Assembly: GCA_002427885.1 (NCBI GenBank)
Contig: DIZI01000026.1
Location: 16,589-45,562, forward strand
Origin: Paludibacter sp. UBA6032
Lineage (GTDB): Bacteria > Bacteroidota > Bacteroidia > Bacteroidales > Paludibacteraceae
Reading direction: 5' to 3'
DNA: 28,974 bases
Made by a program: the position numbers and the translations under genes. The number at the start of each line of letters is the position of its first letter. Within the stretch, counting starts at the first letter, position 1. Of the stretch, positions 5,708 to 13,684 are shown one piece after another. The notes below the pieces were generated by a model. That model was not told the origin of the DNA, made no database searches, and saw only the letters and a program-made list of their open reading frames with translations.

Positions 5708-8569
5708 TTAAAAATTCATATTCAAACCAAGTTTAATTTGCATACCCGGTTTATATCTTTGTTTAATTTCAATTCTTGATTTTGGCAATTTAGTAATGAT
5801 ATCAGTATATTCATCTAATTGCTGAAAAACGACTTCATCGTCCAATAAATTTTTGATACCCAACTTTAAACTTGCCCACTTGGTTATTCCTTTTTCCAGT
5901 GTAAAGTCCAAGGAATGAAAGGGCATTTCGTACACATGAGGGATAGTCGGGTCTCCAACTAAACTAAGTCTTTTACCGGCTTCGTTATACATTAGACTTG
6001 CCATTAATTGTGATTTTGTATCGTTATAATAAGCTCCGAAATTTATAATGTAAGGGGATTGACCTTGTAATTCACGGACTCCTGTTCTTTCAGTCGGGGA
6101 GTCAACTTTAATTTCCGATTTAATTAATGATGCATTAATCACAAAGGTCAGGTTACTTAGAAATGAGAAAATTCCGGTATTTTCCAATTCATGCAATCTT
6201 TTTCGAATATCCAGTTCCACACCATATGATTTGGCTTTTTCTGCATTATCGAAAGTATAATTCCAGCCCGATCCGGTGTAAATAACTCTGGATTCAATCG
6301 GATTTTTAAAATCTTTATAGAATGCACCCAATGAAATAATTTCTTCAGTTGTAGGATACCATTCTACACGGGCATCACCATTTGTAATATAGCAGTTTTT
6401 TACACTCGGATTACCGTATATGGTGGTATTATCCTCGAAGCTATAGAAAACAAAAGGTGATATTTCCCTGAATTCCGGACGATTAATGGTTTGACCACCC
6501 GACATACGGAACAACAATTTATCAGTTATATCAAATGTGGCATTTATCGATGGAAAAAAATTGATCGTATCATTATTTACATTAAGCGGAGTACTGTTTG
6601 CACCATCCCTTTTATAACTGTTCATTGTTTGGGCATTTTTTTCAATTCGTAAACCTGCGTAAACATCAAACCATTTTGCTATCGGGAGATTAAAAGCTAA
6701 ATATCCAGCAAGTAATTTATTTTCAGCAGAATAAGAATCAGCCTTATCGGTTGCATCGGCGACCACAATGCCTGATTTATAATCAATTTTATTTTGAAAT
6801 AAATCGTTAATGGAGCTAAACATACTTTCTGAAAATGCTGTACTATCGTTGTAACTTTTGGTTGGAATATAGCTTAAATAACTTCTTGGTCCGTGTATAT
6901 AACCAAAAATCCGGGAAGTAAAATTTCTTTTTTTTATTTCAGCATAAAGTCCTGTTTTTAATTCAGGTTTAAAATCTCCGATATGAAATTTCTCACTGTA
7001 ATTGACACTACCATTCCATATATTTTCTTCATTATACAAAGACATTCGGCCAAGCGCATCTACTACAACCTGTCCTGAAACATTTAATGCATACATCGAA
7101 CCTGGGTCACTATCAAAGGGCAGCATACTTTTTACTTTCCGAATATCTGGTTGGTTTTTATTTGCATAAGAATATCCAGCGATCCAATCAAGTTTGATAT
7201 TATCGTTCTTAAATGAATGTGTACCGGCTAACTGTCCTGAAAAAGTTGTTCTCGATTCGTAGGCAAGTTCATAAGAACGCTCGTTGGCACCAGAATAGTA
7301 GTCAGCACCTTCCTTTAGTACGGTTTTACTCATCCCGTAATTATTGAAGATATTCCGGAATTCGACTTTTTGATTGTTGCCAAAAAGAAAAACCCAATTG
7401 GATAATGCACTAAACCGAACTTTAGACATATAGCTCTTTTGATTATACCAGTATGAAGTATCAGGATAGGCTAAATAACCTGCTTTATAACTATTTTCAG
7501 TTGTATTTGTCGAATTATATCCAACAGAGTTGATAGAGCCGATAGAGAAGTCTCCAACAGTAAATCGTCTGTTCATACTCAGTTGGAAATCAGCATCTGG
7601 TGCAGCATTTTTTTTTACAGGAGTCATTATTGTATTAAAGGATTTACTAATACTATTAATCTGATCAATTTTTGTGGCATCAGTTTGATCGAAAAGGTTC
7701 TTATATTCTTCAGTCGGTGGTACTGAGGCAGGTACAGAACGGGTGCCATCATCATAACCAAGCCAATCAGTCTTGCCACCAGGATAGGTATAAAAATCTT
7801 TACCGGTAGTTCCTTCATGATAACCATAAGAGTATGAAAAAGAAAAACTGTTTTTATCTACCAAACTCTTGGTTTTTATATTAATCATGGCACCTGCAAA
7901 ATCGGCCGGCAACTCAGGTGCAGGAGATTTGTAAATCAGAATATTATCAATTTGTCCACTTGGTATTACGTCGAATGAAAAAGCACGTACATCACTTTCA
8001 CTACTTGGAGTGGTTGATCCATTCAACCAAACGGAATTATATCGCTCGGTTAATCCCCGTACGATTACAAACTTACCATCTCTTATGGTTACACCGGGTA
8101 TCCGACGAATAACTTCTGAAGCATCTTTATCTTGTGATTTTGCTATTTGTTGTGACGAAATGCCACTAACAGTCAAAAGACTCAGTTTATTATTACTCAA
8201 CATCGAGATTTCAGTATCGGTTCTACGCGTTCCCGTTACAACAACATCTTTCATCATTGTTGATGCAGGCTTTAAATTAATATCAATAGTTAAGTTATTG
8301 TCTTTTGAAACTGTTACTTTTTGAACAATTGTTTCGTACGAAATAAACGAAAAGACAATATTATAAGTACCATTTGGGACATTCTTAATGATATAGTCAC
8401 CATCCATACCCGATACAGTTCCGAGCGTTGTACCTTGCAACACAATATTACATGCAATTATTGTTTCACCGTTTTCAGCATCTTTTACAATCCCTTTTAT
8501 AGAAGTTTGAGCAAAGGTGTTTATTGCTAAAGCAAAAAGCAAAATTGAAATGAGTCTAATTTTTATCAC
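5708..8569 (-). CDS. TonB-dependent outer-membrane receptor 1
   Basis: 953 residues from a GTG at 8569 that gives a good signal peptide (MIKIRLISILLFALAINTFAQ). Residues about 22-100 are a carboxypeptidase-regulatory-like domain (IKGIVKDAENGETIIACNIV, then GMDGDYIIKNVPNGTYNI). The plug domain follows at about 105-235 (ASEVIRRIPGVTIRDGKFVIVRG, and the later AGAMINIKTKS), then a long beta-barrel ending in the aromatic residue of GLNMNF. The family takes up large or scarce ligands with TonB energy. It is not a SusC with an adjacent SusD. Its downstream partner is the T9SS beta-helix protein. Given the phosphatases and polyphosphate genes around it, a phosphorus-containing ligand is plausible but unproven. 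Confidence 0.9.
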   Translation of the reverse strand: MIKIRLISILLFALAINTFAQTSIKGIVKDAENGETIIACNIVLQGTTLGTVSGMDGDYIIKNVPNGTYNIVFSFISYETIVQKVTVSKDNNLTIDINLKPASTMMKDVVVTGTRRTDTEISMLSNNKLSLLTVSGISSQQIAKSQDKDASEVIRRIPGVTIRDGKFVIVRGLTERYNSVWLNGSTTPSSESDVRAFSFDVIPSGQIDNILIYKSPAPELPADFAGAMINIKTKSLVDKNSFSFSYSYGYHEGTTGKDFYTYPGGKTDWLGYDDGTRSVPASVPPTEEYKNLFDQTDATKIDQINSISKSFNTIMTPVKKNAAPDADFQLSMNRRFTVGDFSIGSINSVGYNSTNTTENSYKAGYLAYPDTSYWYNQKSYMSKVRFSALSNWVFLFGNNQKVEFRNIFNNYGMSKTVLKEGADYYSGANERSYELAYESRTTFSGQLAGTHSFKNDNIKLDWIAGYSYANKNQPDIRKVKSMLPFDSDPGSMYALNVSGQVVVDALGRMSLYNEENIWNGSVNYSEKFHIGDFKPELKTGLYAEIKKRNFTSRIFGYIHGPRSYLSYIPTKSYNDSTAFSESMFSSINDLFQNKIDYKSGIVVADATDKADSYSAENKLLAGYLAFNLPIAKWFDVYAGLRIEKNAQTMNSYKRDGANSTPLNVNNDTINFFPSINATFDITDKLLFRMSGGQTINRPEFREISPFVFYSFEDNTTIYGNPSVKNCYITNGDARVEWYPTTEEIISLGAFYKDFKNPIESRVIYTGSGWNYTFDNAEKAKSYGVELDIRKRLHELENTGIFSFLSNLTFVINASLIKSEIKVDSPTERTGVRELQGQSPYIINFGAYYNDTKSQLMASLMYNEAGKRLSLVGDPTIPHVYEMPFHSLDFTLEKGITKWASLKLGIKNLLDDEVVFQQLDEYTDIITKLPKSRIEIKQRYKPGMQIKLGLNMNF

Positions 8570-8650
8570 GTTTTATTAATTGAGAATTCTGTCGGTAAAA
8601 GTAATGTTTCAATTTTCAAATGACATGAGTTTCATATTAATATAGTATTA

Positions 8651-8697
8651 ATAATTAGTACGTTATATATTACTCCAATGTTTCTTTTCAATTACAA
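8651..8697 (-). promoter_or_regulatory. Weak Pho-box-like repeat upstream of TonB receptor 1
   Basis: Read on the minus strand, TTGTAAT (8691-8697), AAGAAAC (8680-8686) and GAGTAAT (8669-8675) lie at an exact 11-base period. Eleven bases later comes TAATTAT (8651-8657), where the other copies have TACTTTG. The first heptamer is perfect, the others are partial and the -7 match is poor. An alternative -7 element, TACTTTTA, lies nearer the gene (8596-8603, minus strand). The remainder of the 8570-8953 gap is AT-rich and holds only this and the divergent promoter. Confidence 0.3.
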
Positions 8698-8860
8698 AAC
8701 AGAGTAAAACACTGGGATACAATATCTTTAGACATATCAAATATTATATATAAATCAAGATAAGAAAACATAGCCTAGGCATTAAATCAGAAGTAAAATC
8801 CTATTTACAGGTATTTATTGATTTGCGAAGTATTCAATAAATTACAAAATATTCATGCTG

Positions 8861-8907
8861 TTGTATATGATTTGTAACCTACTTGTAATAATAGTATTGT
8901 TACTTTG
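8861..8907 (+). promoter_or_regulatory. Pho-box-like triple direct repeat and -7 element before the gene at 8954
   Basis: TTGTATA (8861-8867), TTGTAAC (8872-8878) and TTGTAAT (8883-8889) repeat at exactly 11 bases. They are followed 14 bases later by the TTTG of TTACTTTG (8900-8907). This is the most regular copy in the window, with all three heptamers starting TTGTA. The leader to ATG 8954 is about 40 bases. Confidence 0.7.
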
Positions 8908-8953
8908 TACCATAATTAAAATCAGCAAGTAATACAAAATACAAAATACGGTT

Positions 8954-9298
8954 ATGAAAAGAATATTGTTTATTACGCTTATTTCTTTGCTAGTTGTTTC
9001 GTTTAATGTTTCTGCCGGCGAAACTGTTGCTCCTGCACCAAAAGTGGAAATCCAGTCAACATCCAATGTGTTGCATGGTTTTGTTTGCGATAAACTGACA
9101 CAGGAAACTCTTGCCGGTGCTGTTATCACAGCCAACGGACAAAAAATTTACTCCGATTTGGATGGAAATTTTGAACTTTCAAATTTATGTGGTGAAAAAT
9201 GTCAGATTAAAGTGAGTTCTATATCCTATGTAGATCAAACAATTGAAATTGATACCCGTTCCACAAAACAAATTCAGGTAAAACTCCAACAACGCTAA
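8954..9298 (+). CDS. Small exported protein made of one carboxypeptidase-regulatory-like domain
   Basis: 114 residues. A signal peptide (MKRILFITLISLLVVSFNVSAG) is followed, from about residue 38, by one domain with HGFVCDKLTQETLAGAVITANG, SDLDGNFELSNL and ISYVDQTIEI. This is the seven-stranded CarboxypepD_reg-like fold that normally forms the N-terminus of TonB receptors such as the two in this window. Here it stands alone with no plug or barrel. Two Cys residues near the middle (LCGEKC) could form a disulfide. It is the first gene after the most regular heptamer promoter and is followed after 69 bases by a lipoprotein gene, with a terminator after both. It might be a periplasmic adaptor or decoy for receptor signalling domains, which is speculation. 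Confidence 0.8.
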   Translation: MKRILFITLISLLVVSFNVSAGETVAPAPKVEIQSTSNVLHGFVCDKLTQETLAGAVITANGQKIYSDLDGNFELSNLCGEKCQIKVSSISYVDQTIEIDTRSTKQIQVKLQQR

Positions 9299-9367
9299 AT
9301 CAAACCTTTTTTTCAAAGTTAATGCTGATTTTGCATCAAAATTGTCAAATAATTAAATTGATCTAAA

Positions 9368-9937
9368 TTGAAATATTTACGTCCCCTTTTCATGGTGGGA
9401 TTACTTATTTTTGTTTTTTATGGTTGCAAATCAAATAATCCACCCCTGGATTTAGCTTCCAATACAGCAAGCACCACAACAAATAACAATAATAACACGC
9501 CTCCAACAGCTAAAATCGGTTTGATTTTTTCTGCAATTACCAGTACTGCAGGAGGTGCATTTGCTCCAAGGCATGTGGTGGCAATTTGGGTAGAAGACAG
9601 TATTGGAAATTTTGTAAAAACGTTAACCATCAATGCTAAAATCCGCAGCTACGATTTGACAAACTGGTACAGCGCATCAAAAAATAATACGGAAGATGCT
9701 AGTACCGGTGCAACCCGAAGTACGCATGGTATCATCTATGCCGTTTGGAATGGTACGGACATTCATGGCTCAGTAGTGAAAGATGGCAACTACCGGATTT
9801 GCATGGAATTATCGGATAAAGATGACACAGGGAATTTTTCTTACTTTAATTTTACAAAAGCTAATATTTCAGAAACCCTGACACCATCGGATGTGCCCAG
9901 TTTTTCGTCCATTTCAATCAAATGGATACCGCTTTAA
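9368..9937 (+). CDS. DUF2271-like periplasmic or outer-membrane lipoprotein
   Basis: 189 residues from a TTG at 9368. That start supplies the positive n-region MKYLRP before the hydrophobic stretch and lipobox FYGC, while the next ATG (9392) would remove it. A Thr/Asn-rich linker (about residues 30-48, with five Asn in a row) leads to the folded part. APRHVVAIWVEDSIGNFVKTL, then a Trp, then DASTGATRSTHG, then VWNGTDIHGSVVKDGNYRI match the layout of DUF2271 proteins, which end in a FlgD-like Ig fold. The function of that family is not known; some members lie near FMN-binding or iron-related proteins. It is probably co-transcribed with the gene at 8954. Confidence 0.7.
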   Translation: MKYLRPLFMVGLLIFVFYGCKSNNPPLDLASNTASTTTNNNNNTPPTAKIGLIFSAITSTAGGAFAPRHVVAIWVEDSIGNFVKTLTINAKIRSYDLTNWYSASKNNTEDASTGATRSTHGIIYAVWNGTDIHGSVVKDGNYRICMELSDKDDTGNFSYFNFTKANISETLTPSDVPSFSSISIKWIPL

Positions 9938-9972
9938 TTATAAAACTACTGTTTAATCAGTCAATTATATAG

Positions 9973-10010
9973 GAGCAGGAAAATCAAATGATTTTCCTGC
10001 TCTTTTTTTT
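9973..10010 (+). terminator. Strong terminator after the DUF2271-like gene
   Basis: GAGCAGGAAAATCA (9973-9986) pairs perfectly with its complement at 9989-10002, followed by eight T residues (10003-10010). It separates the two-gene unit from the RR2 promoter. Confidence 0.9.
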
Positions 10011-10040
10011 CAAAATTGCATAAAGCTGATTATAATACTA

Positions 10041-10087
10041 TTGTAATGCTGCTATCACAAATCTGTAATATATTTTATATTACTTTG
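10041..10087 (+). promoter_or_regulatory. Pho-box-like triple direct repeat and -7 element of RR2
   Basis: TTGTAAT (10041-10047), CTATCAC (10052-10058) and CTGTAAT (10063-10069) repeat at 11 bases. The last ends 14 bases before the TTTG of TTACTTTG (10080-10087). The heptamer order matches that at RR1. The leader to ATG 10146 is about 52 bases. Confidence 0.7.
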
Positions 10088-10145
10088 ACATGAATTACAT
10101 ATTTACAGTTATGTAATAATTTACAATAATAATATCAAATAATAT

Positions 10146-10832
10146 ATGGATATATATCGTATTTTAGTTGTCGATGACGAAGAAGACTTATGTGAAATAC
10201 TTCAGTTTAATCTCGAAAATGAAGGTTATTCCGTTGATGTGGCCTATTCTGCCGAACAAGCTTTAAAAAAAGACCTGCTGATTTATAATTTATTGTTGCT
10301 TGATGTAATGATGGCAGGCATCTCGGGATTTAAGATGGCACGCATCATTCGCGACAATCCCAGAACCGCCAACATCCCGATTATATTTTTAACAGCCAAA
10401 ATTAGTGAAAACGATCGTTTAACCGGTTTTACCATCGGTGCCGATGATTATATATCCAAACCATTTTCAATTCGCGAAGTTATTGCCCGCATCAATGCCG
10501 TAATAAGAAGAGTCGAATCAACAAAAAAGACAAACAAAGCCGAAATTATCAGGTATGAGAAGCTTGAAATGAATTCGGTTAATAAAAAGGTATTACTGGA
10601 AAAAAAGGAAGTTGCCCTGACTAAGAAAGAATTTGAATTGCTGAAGCTTTTTCTCGAAAACAGAAACCGCGTCTTTTCGCGTGATGAAATTCTCTCCCGC
10701 GTCTGGTTCGACGAAGACAGTGTGCTCAACCGAACGATCGATGTTAACATAACCCGCTTACGAAAGAAAATCGGAATCTACGAGCGGAATATTGTCACCC
10801 GACTTGGTTACGGTTATTGCTTTGAAGAATAA
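10146..10832 (+). CDS. PhoB/OmpR-family response regulator RR2, orphan
   Basis: 228 residues. The receiver domain has D10/D11, phosphoacceptor D53 (LLLDVMM), FLTAK and SKPF. The winged-helix domain (about 130-228) has TKKEFELLKLFLENRNRVFSRDEIL and the recognition helix R196-T-I-D-V200 followed by R204-L-R, then RLGYGYCFEE. These residues keep the PhoB-like DNA-contact pattern that RR1 has lost, so RR2 is the better candidate to bind the TGTAA-type heptamers. No histidine kinase is adjacent, so its sensor must lie elsewhere. A patatin gene begins 34 bases downstream and is probably co-transcribed. Regulation of its own promoter is inferred from the heptamers. The symbol phoB is not assigned, because identity to a studied protein cannot be checked. 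Confidence 0.92.
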   Translation: MDIYRILVVDDEEDLCEILQFNLENEGYSVDVAYSAEQALKKDLLIYNLLLLDVMMAGISGFKMARIIRDNPRTANIPIIFLTAKISENDRLTGFTIGADDYISKPFSIREVIARINAVIRRVESTKKTNKAEIIRYEKLEMNSVNKKVLLEKKEVALTKKEFELLKLFLENRNRVFSRDEILSRVWFDEDSVLNRTIDVNITRLRKKIGIYERNIVTRLGYGYCFEE

Positions 10833-10866
10833 ACGCATTTACAATTTAGTCATTTACCATTTACGA

Positions 10867-11796
10867 TTGAAACATGCAATTCGCATAATAATCTGTTTCA
10901 CACTTTATATTCAACCTGTTTTCTCCCAAAGGGTCGGACTTGTATTAAGTGGGGGTGGTGGTCCGGGCATTGCACATATTGGTGTACTGAAAGCCCTGGA
11001 AGAAAATAATATTCCGATCGATTACATTACGGGAACTTCAATCGGAGCGTTAATTGGGGGTTTGTATGCTTCGGGCTATTCCCCGGATGAAATGATTACC
11101 TTTTTCAAATCATCCGATTTTAAAAAATGGAAAAAGATGGAGATTAAATTCCCGAAAAAGTTTTTCATACCTACACATATTATTCAACCACAAAAAATGC
11201 AGAAAGGTCTGGAACAGCTAACCCGGGAAGCTACTGCGCGCTCGGCAGAGAATTTCGATAGTCTTTTTGTGCCTTTCAGATGTGTAGCTTCTGATGTTTA
11301 CCACAAAGAATCCTTCATTTTTTGTAGTGGCAATTTGGCTACCGCAATCCGGGCATCCATGTCATTTCCTTTTATTTTTGAAGCAACAAAAGTTGACAAC
11401 CGCCTGCTTTTTGATGGTGGCATTTATAATAATTTTCCGGCTAATATCATGCAGCAATCTTTTCATCCCGATTTTATGATAGGCAGTGTAGTAGCTTATA
11501 ATCCTCCCCAAGCCGATCCGAATGACATTTTAATGCAACTTCAAAATATGATTATCAACAATACAAATTACTGTATTCCTGACTCATTGGGAATTGTACT
11601 GAATTTTGATTTGAAAAATAAGTCCATGTTTGATTTTTCGCGTATTGATAGCCTGGTAAAAATTGGTTATGATGAAACAGAGAAACAGATCGGGATTATC
11701 AAAATAAAAGTCCGACGTCGCATTTCAAGCAATGAAATCAATCAAAAGAGAGCTTTATTTCGTAATTTTCCCTCACAAATGCCAACAGCGAATTAA
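10867..11796 (+). CDS. Exported patatin-like phospholipase, short form without beta-barrel
   Basis: 309 residues from a TTG at 10867, chosen because it gives a clean signal peptide (MKHAIRIIICFTLYIQPVFSQ) and a 34-base gap after RR2. A frame start further upstream would overlap RR2. The patatin motifs are all present: the oxyanion loop SGGGGPGIAHIG, the nucleophile elbow GTSIGA (GxSxG), and the catalytic Asp in FDGGIYNNFP. Many Bacteroidota patatins of this type continue into POTRA and outer-membrane barrel domains, reaching over 700 residues. This one ends after RRRISSNEINQKRALFRNFP, about where the barrel part would begin. The enzyme may hydrolyse membrane phospholipids, which would fit lipid turnover under phosphate stress if it follows the RR2 promoter. 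Two or three CATTTAC repeats lie just before the start. Confidence 0.85.
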   Translation: MKHAIRIIICFTLYIQPVFSQRVGLVLSGGGGPGIAHIGVLKALEENNIPIDYITGTSIGALIGGLYASGYSPDEMITFFKSSDFKKWKKMEIKFPKKFFIPTHIIQPQKMQKGLEQLTREATARSAENFDSLFVPFRCVASDVYHKESFIFCSGNLATAIRASMSFPFIFEATKVDNRLLFDGGIYNNFPANIMQQSFHPDFMIGSVVAYNPPQADPNDILMQLQNMIINNTNYCIPDSLGIVLNFDLKNKSMFDFSRIDSLVKIGYDETEKQIGIIKIKVRRRISSNEINQKRALFRNFPSQMPTAN

Positions 11797-12021
11797 CCCC
11801 TGCGCCGGCGTGAGATTTAATCTACAATAATAGAAATTTAAAAAGTCGTTTAGACTGGAAACCATAGAACAAGCTGCATTTATGCCTTATCAAACCATAA
11901 ATGAGTCTATGAACCGGTCTCCGGTTTATGTCGGAAAGCACACTGGTATATAATTATAAAAAAGCCCCGGCAGGCATTTATGTCAATTATAGTTCAGGTC
12001 AATGGAGTTACAGTACTAAAT

Positions 12022-12073
12022 GCAGGCATTTTACTCTATAATCCCAAATTTACAGAGTAAAACAAAAGCCTGC
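12022..12073 (-). other. Large imperfect stem-loop at the 3' end of the TonB 2 operon
   Basis: GCAGGC (12022-12027) pairs with GCCTGC (12068-12073), and TTTTACTCT (12029-12037) pairs with AGAGTAAAA (12054-12062). It lies directly after the stop of the minus-strand 83-residue gene but lacks a T run, so termination there is only likely. The rest of 11797-12075 shows no gene. A 37-codon frame at 11928-12041 (+) was considered and not accepted. Confidence 0.5.
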
Positions 12074-12075
12074 TT

Positions 12076-12327
12076 TTACTTTACATAATTTTCCTTGATA
12101 AATACAATCAAATTATTGATTCCATCAGCCAGACTTTTTAGTTTGTCTATAGCCTCTGTTATTTCTTCCGGATTATTTAAATCATTTTTCAACTGAATGG
12201 ATCTTTTACAATCATGCATTGTCAGTTTCATAATTCCATCTTCCATCACTTTGGCATGATAACATGACATGCTTCTTGAACTTTCAGGAAGTAGAAAGTT
12301 CTTTATATTGTATGTTTGAATTTCCAT
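12076..12327 (-). CDS. Small conserved-looking protein of unknown function
   Basis: 83 residues, no signal peptide and no membrane segment. The N-terminal half has two Cys residues in SMSCYHAKVMEDG and HDCKRSI, with nearby His residues, and the C-terminal half is a predicted helix (NNPEEITEAIDKLKSLADGINNLIVFIKEN). I do not recognise a family. The gene follows metallophosphoesterase 1 by 68 bases in the same direction and may be the last gene of the TonB 2 operon, although a separate promoter is not excluded. Codon use looks like that of its neighbours. Confidence 0.6.
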   Translation of the reverse strand: MEIQTYNIKNFLLPESSRSMSCYHAKVMEDGIMKLTMHDCKRSIQLKNDLNNPEEITEAIDKLKSLADGINNLIVFIKENYVK

Positions 12328-12395
12328 ATCGATCGCTTAAAATAAATAATTGATTTATCGGTTTGTAATTGGGGCTTTATTTTTCTCCATGAAAA

Positions 12396-13607
12396 TTATT
12401 TCAATGAAATTGTTGAAGTTTCACCCCAAACTATTGGAGATGCAGCTCCGGCGGTATTCCACAAACACTCGCGAACAGTCAGCGTTTTGGTTTCACCATT
12501 CAACGAGATAACCTGAAAAGACAGTTTAGATTCATCGCCTTTTTCGTCTGTAGCTTCAATTCCCGAAAATTGTCCTTTCATGGGAGAATCGACCCTGAAT
12601 ACAGGCAGCATGACATCATTATCCGGGCCGGTATAATTTCTGAATTCATTGAAATTTGTATTCCCATGAAAATAAGCTTTAATGTTTTTATGTAATTTCA
12701 AGAATGCTGTAAAATGACTTTGTTCGATATCTGTGCCCGATTTCACACTGTTTCCGTCTTTCAACCGTTCCTGCAGTAAATTTTCAAAATTATCTTTCGG
12801 GTTTATGTCATGGTTTCCGTTTGGATTTGTAAAATGTTTGGCTTCACATTCAGGTTCATCGTGAGTAAAGATAATTACTGGAGTTGTTGAACGTACATTT
12901 TTTAAATCGTTTTCCATCCATTTCCGGTTGACAGAGTCAGGCCACAACGTAATAAATATAAAATGAACACCATTTATATTCCTGGAATAGTTTATTTTAT
13001 CCGTTTTATAATTATAAGACTCATTAGTCCTGGGTGTCATCGGTTTCATCATTAAATTATAAATCTTTACCATTGAAGTTGGATCTGTTAATGGTACCAT
13101 CGGTTTAGGATAACCAATAGCGTTTGAAATATCATGATTTCCACATTCAAGTAACACCGTGGGAAATTTACTATTATAGTTTTTAAATTTTAAATTTTTA
13201 GATGAATAATCTGATTTAAATTGATCCCAGGATGTTGACGCTGTCTGAATTCCGTTTTGTTGTCTGTTGGCAATATCACCGGTTATAATCAGATAATCGA
13301 TATATTTTATTGTTTTTCCGGCATTTACACCACCGTCAACAGGAAATGAAACAAATGGAAGTTGATTCATTTGTTTAATCATCTCTTTATTGACTTCTGA
13401 ACTTTCAACATGATCTTTTCCTCTAAAAGTACGATTCACTCCATAATGTAAATCGGAAGTATAAATAAATTGAGTAATTCCGGCAGTCTGAGCGCTAATC
13501 TGAGAATTAAAACTTAAGCTAACCAACAAAACCAACCCCAAAAAACTGAATCGATTGAATAATTTAGTATAATGATTGAATTGAATTTTTAATAATACTG
13601 TTTTCAT
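12396..13607 (-). CDS. Exported calcineurin-like metallophosphoesterase 1, with a changed metal-site motif
   Basis: 403 residues. The N-terminus carries a signal peptide ending SQISAQ at about residue 40. The family motifs are in order: SDLHYG (D-x-H), TGDIANRQ (GDxxxR), CGNHD (GNHD), FTHDEPE (His) and FHGNTN. The last one should be GHx(H/N): the paralogue at 18192-19385 has FHGHTN, so the metal-binding His is Asn316 here. Apart from this, the two proteins are closely similar through their length, including the shared end FRVDSPMKG and TVRECLWN/FWN. The enzyme would hydrolyse phosphomono- or diesters in the periplasm. The substitution could lower activity or change metal use. It lies downstream of the beta-helix lipoprotein, behind a terminator-like hairpin (13632-13658). 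Confidence 0.88.
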   Translation of the reverse strand: MKTVLLKIQFNHYTKLFNRFSFLGLVLLVSLSFNSQISAQTAGITQFIYTSDLHYGVNRTFRGKDHVESSEVNKEMIKQMNQLPFVSFPVDGGVNAGKTIKYIDYLIITGDIANRQQNGIQTASTSWDQFKSDYSSKNLKFKNYNSKFPTVLLECGNHDISNAIGYPKPMVPLTDPTSMVKIYNLMMKPMTPRTNESYNYKTDKINYSRNINGVHFIFITLWPDSVNRKWMENDLKNVRSTTPVIIFTHDEPECEAKHFTNPNGNHDINPKDNFENLLQERLKDGNSVKSGTDIEQSHFTAFLKLHKNIKAYFHGNTNFNEFRNYTGPDNDVMLPVFRVDSPMKGQFSGIEATDEKGDESKLSFQVISLNGETKTLTVRECLWNTAGAASPIVWGETSTISLK

Positions 13608-13631
13608 TCTTTGAAATCTTTGAATTTTTAT

Positions 13632-13658
13632 AAAAAACTCCCGCTAAAAAGCGGGAGT
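13632..13658 (-). terminator. Terminator or attenuator inside the TonB 2 operon
   Basis: ACTCCCGCT (13637-13645) pairs perfectly with AGCGGGAGT (13650-13658) around AAAA. On the minus strand, six T residues follow (complement of 13632-13637). It is a classical intrinsic terminator placed after the beta-helix lipoprotein gene. Only 24 bases separate it from the metallophosphoesterase start, too few for a full promoter, so downstream expression should depend on read-through. Confidence 0.85.
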
Positions 13659-13684
13659 CTACTTGACATCTAACGTATAAAAAA

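Noticed and set aside
10833..10870. CATTTAC repeats (two adjacent and one spaced) as a regulatory array
   Set aside because: Only three copies without a regular spacing. They lie in the short RR2-patatin spacer and probably reflect AT-rich simple sequence.
11928..12041. A 37-codon plus-strand frame (YKKAPAGIYVNYSSGQW) between the patatin and the 83-residue gene
   Set aside because: It overlaps a stem-loop at the 3' end of the opposite operon, has no promoter or recognised homology, and could be chance. It is too short to claim as a patatin-barrel remnant.
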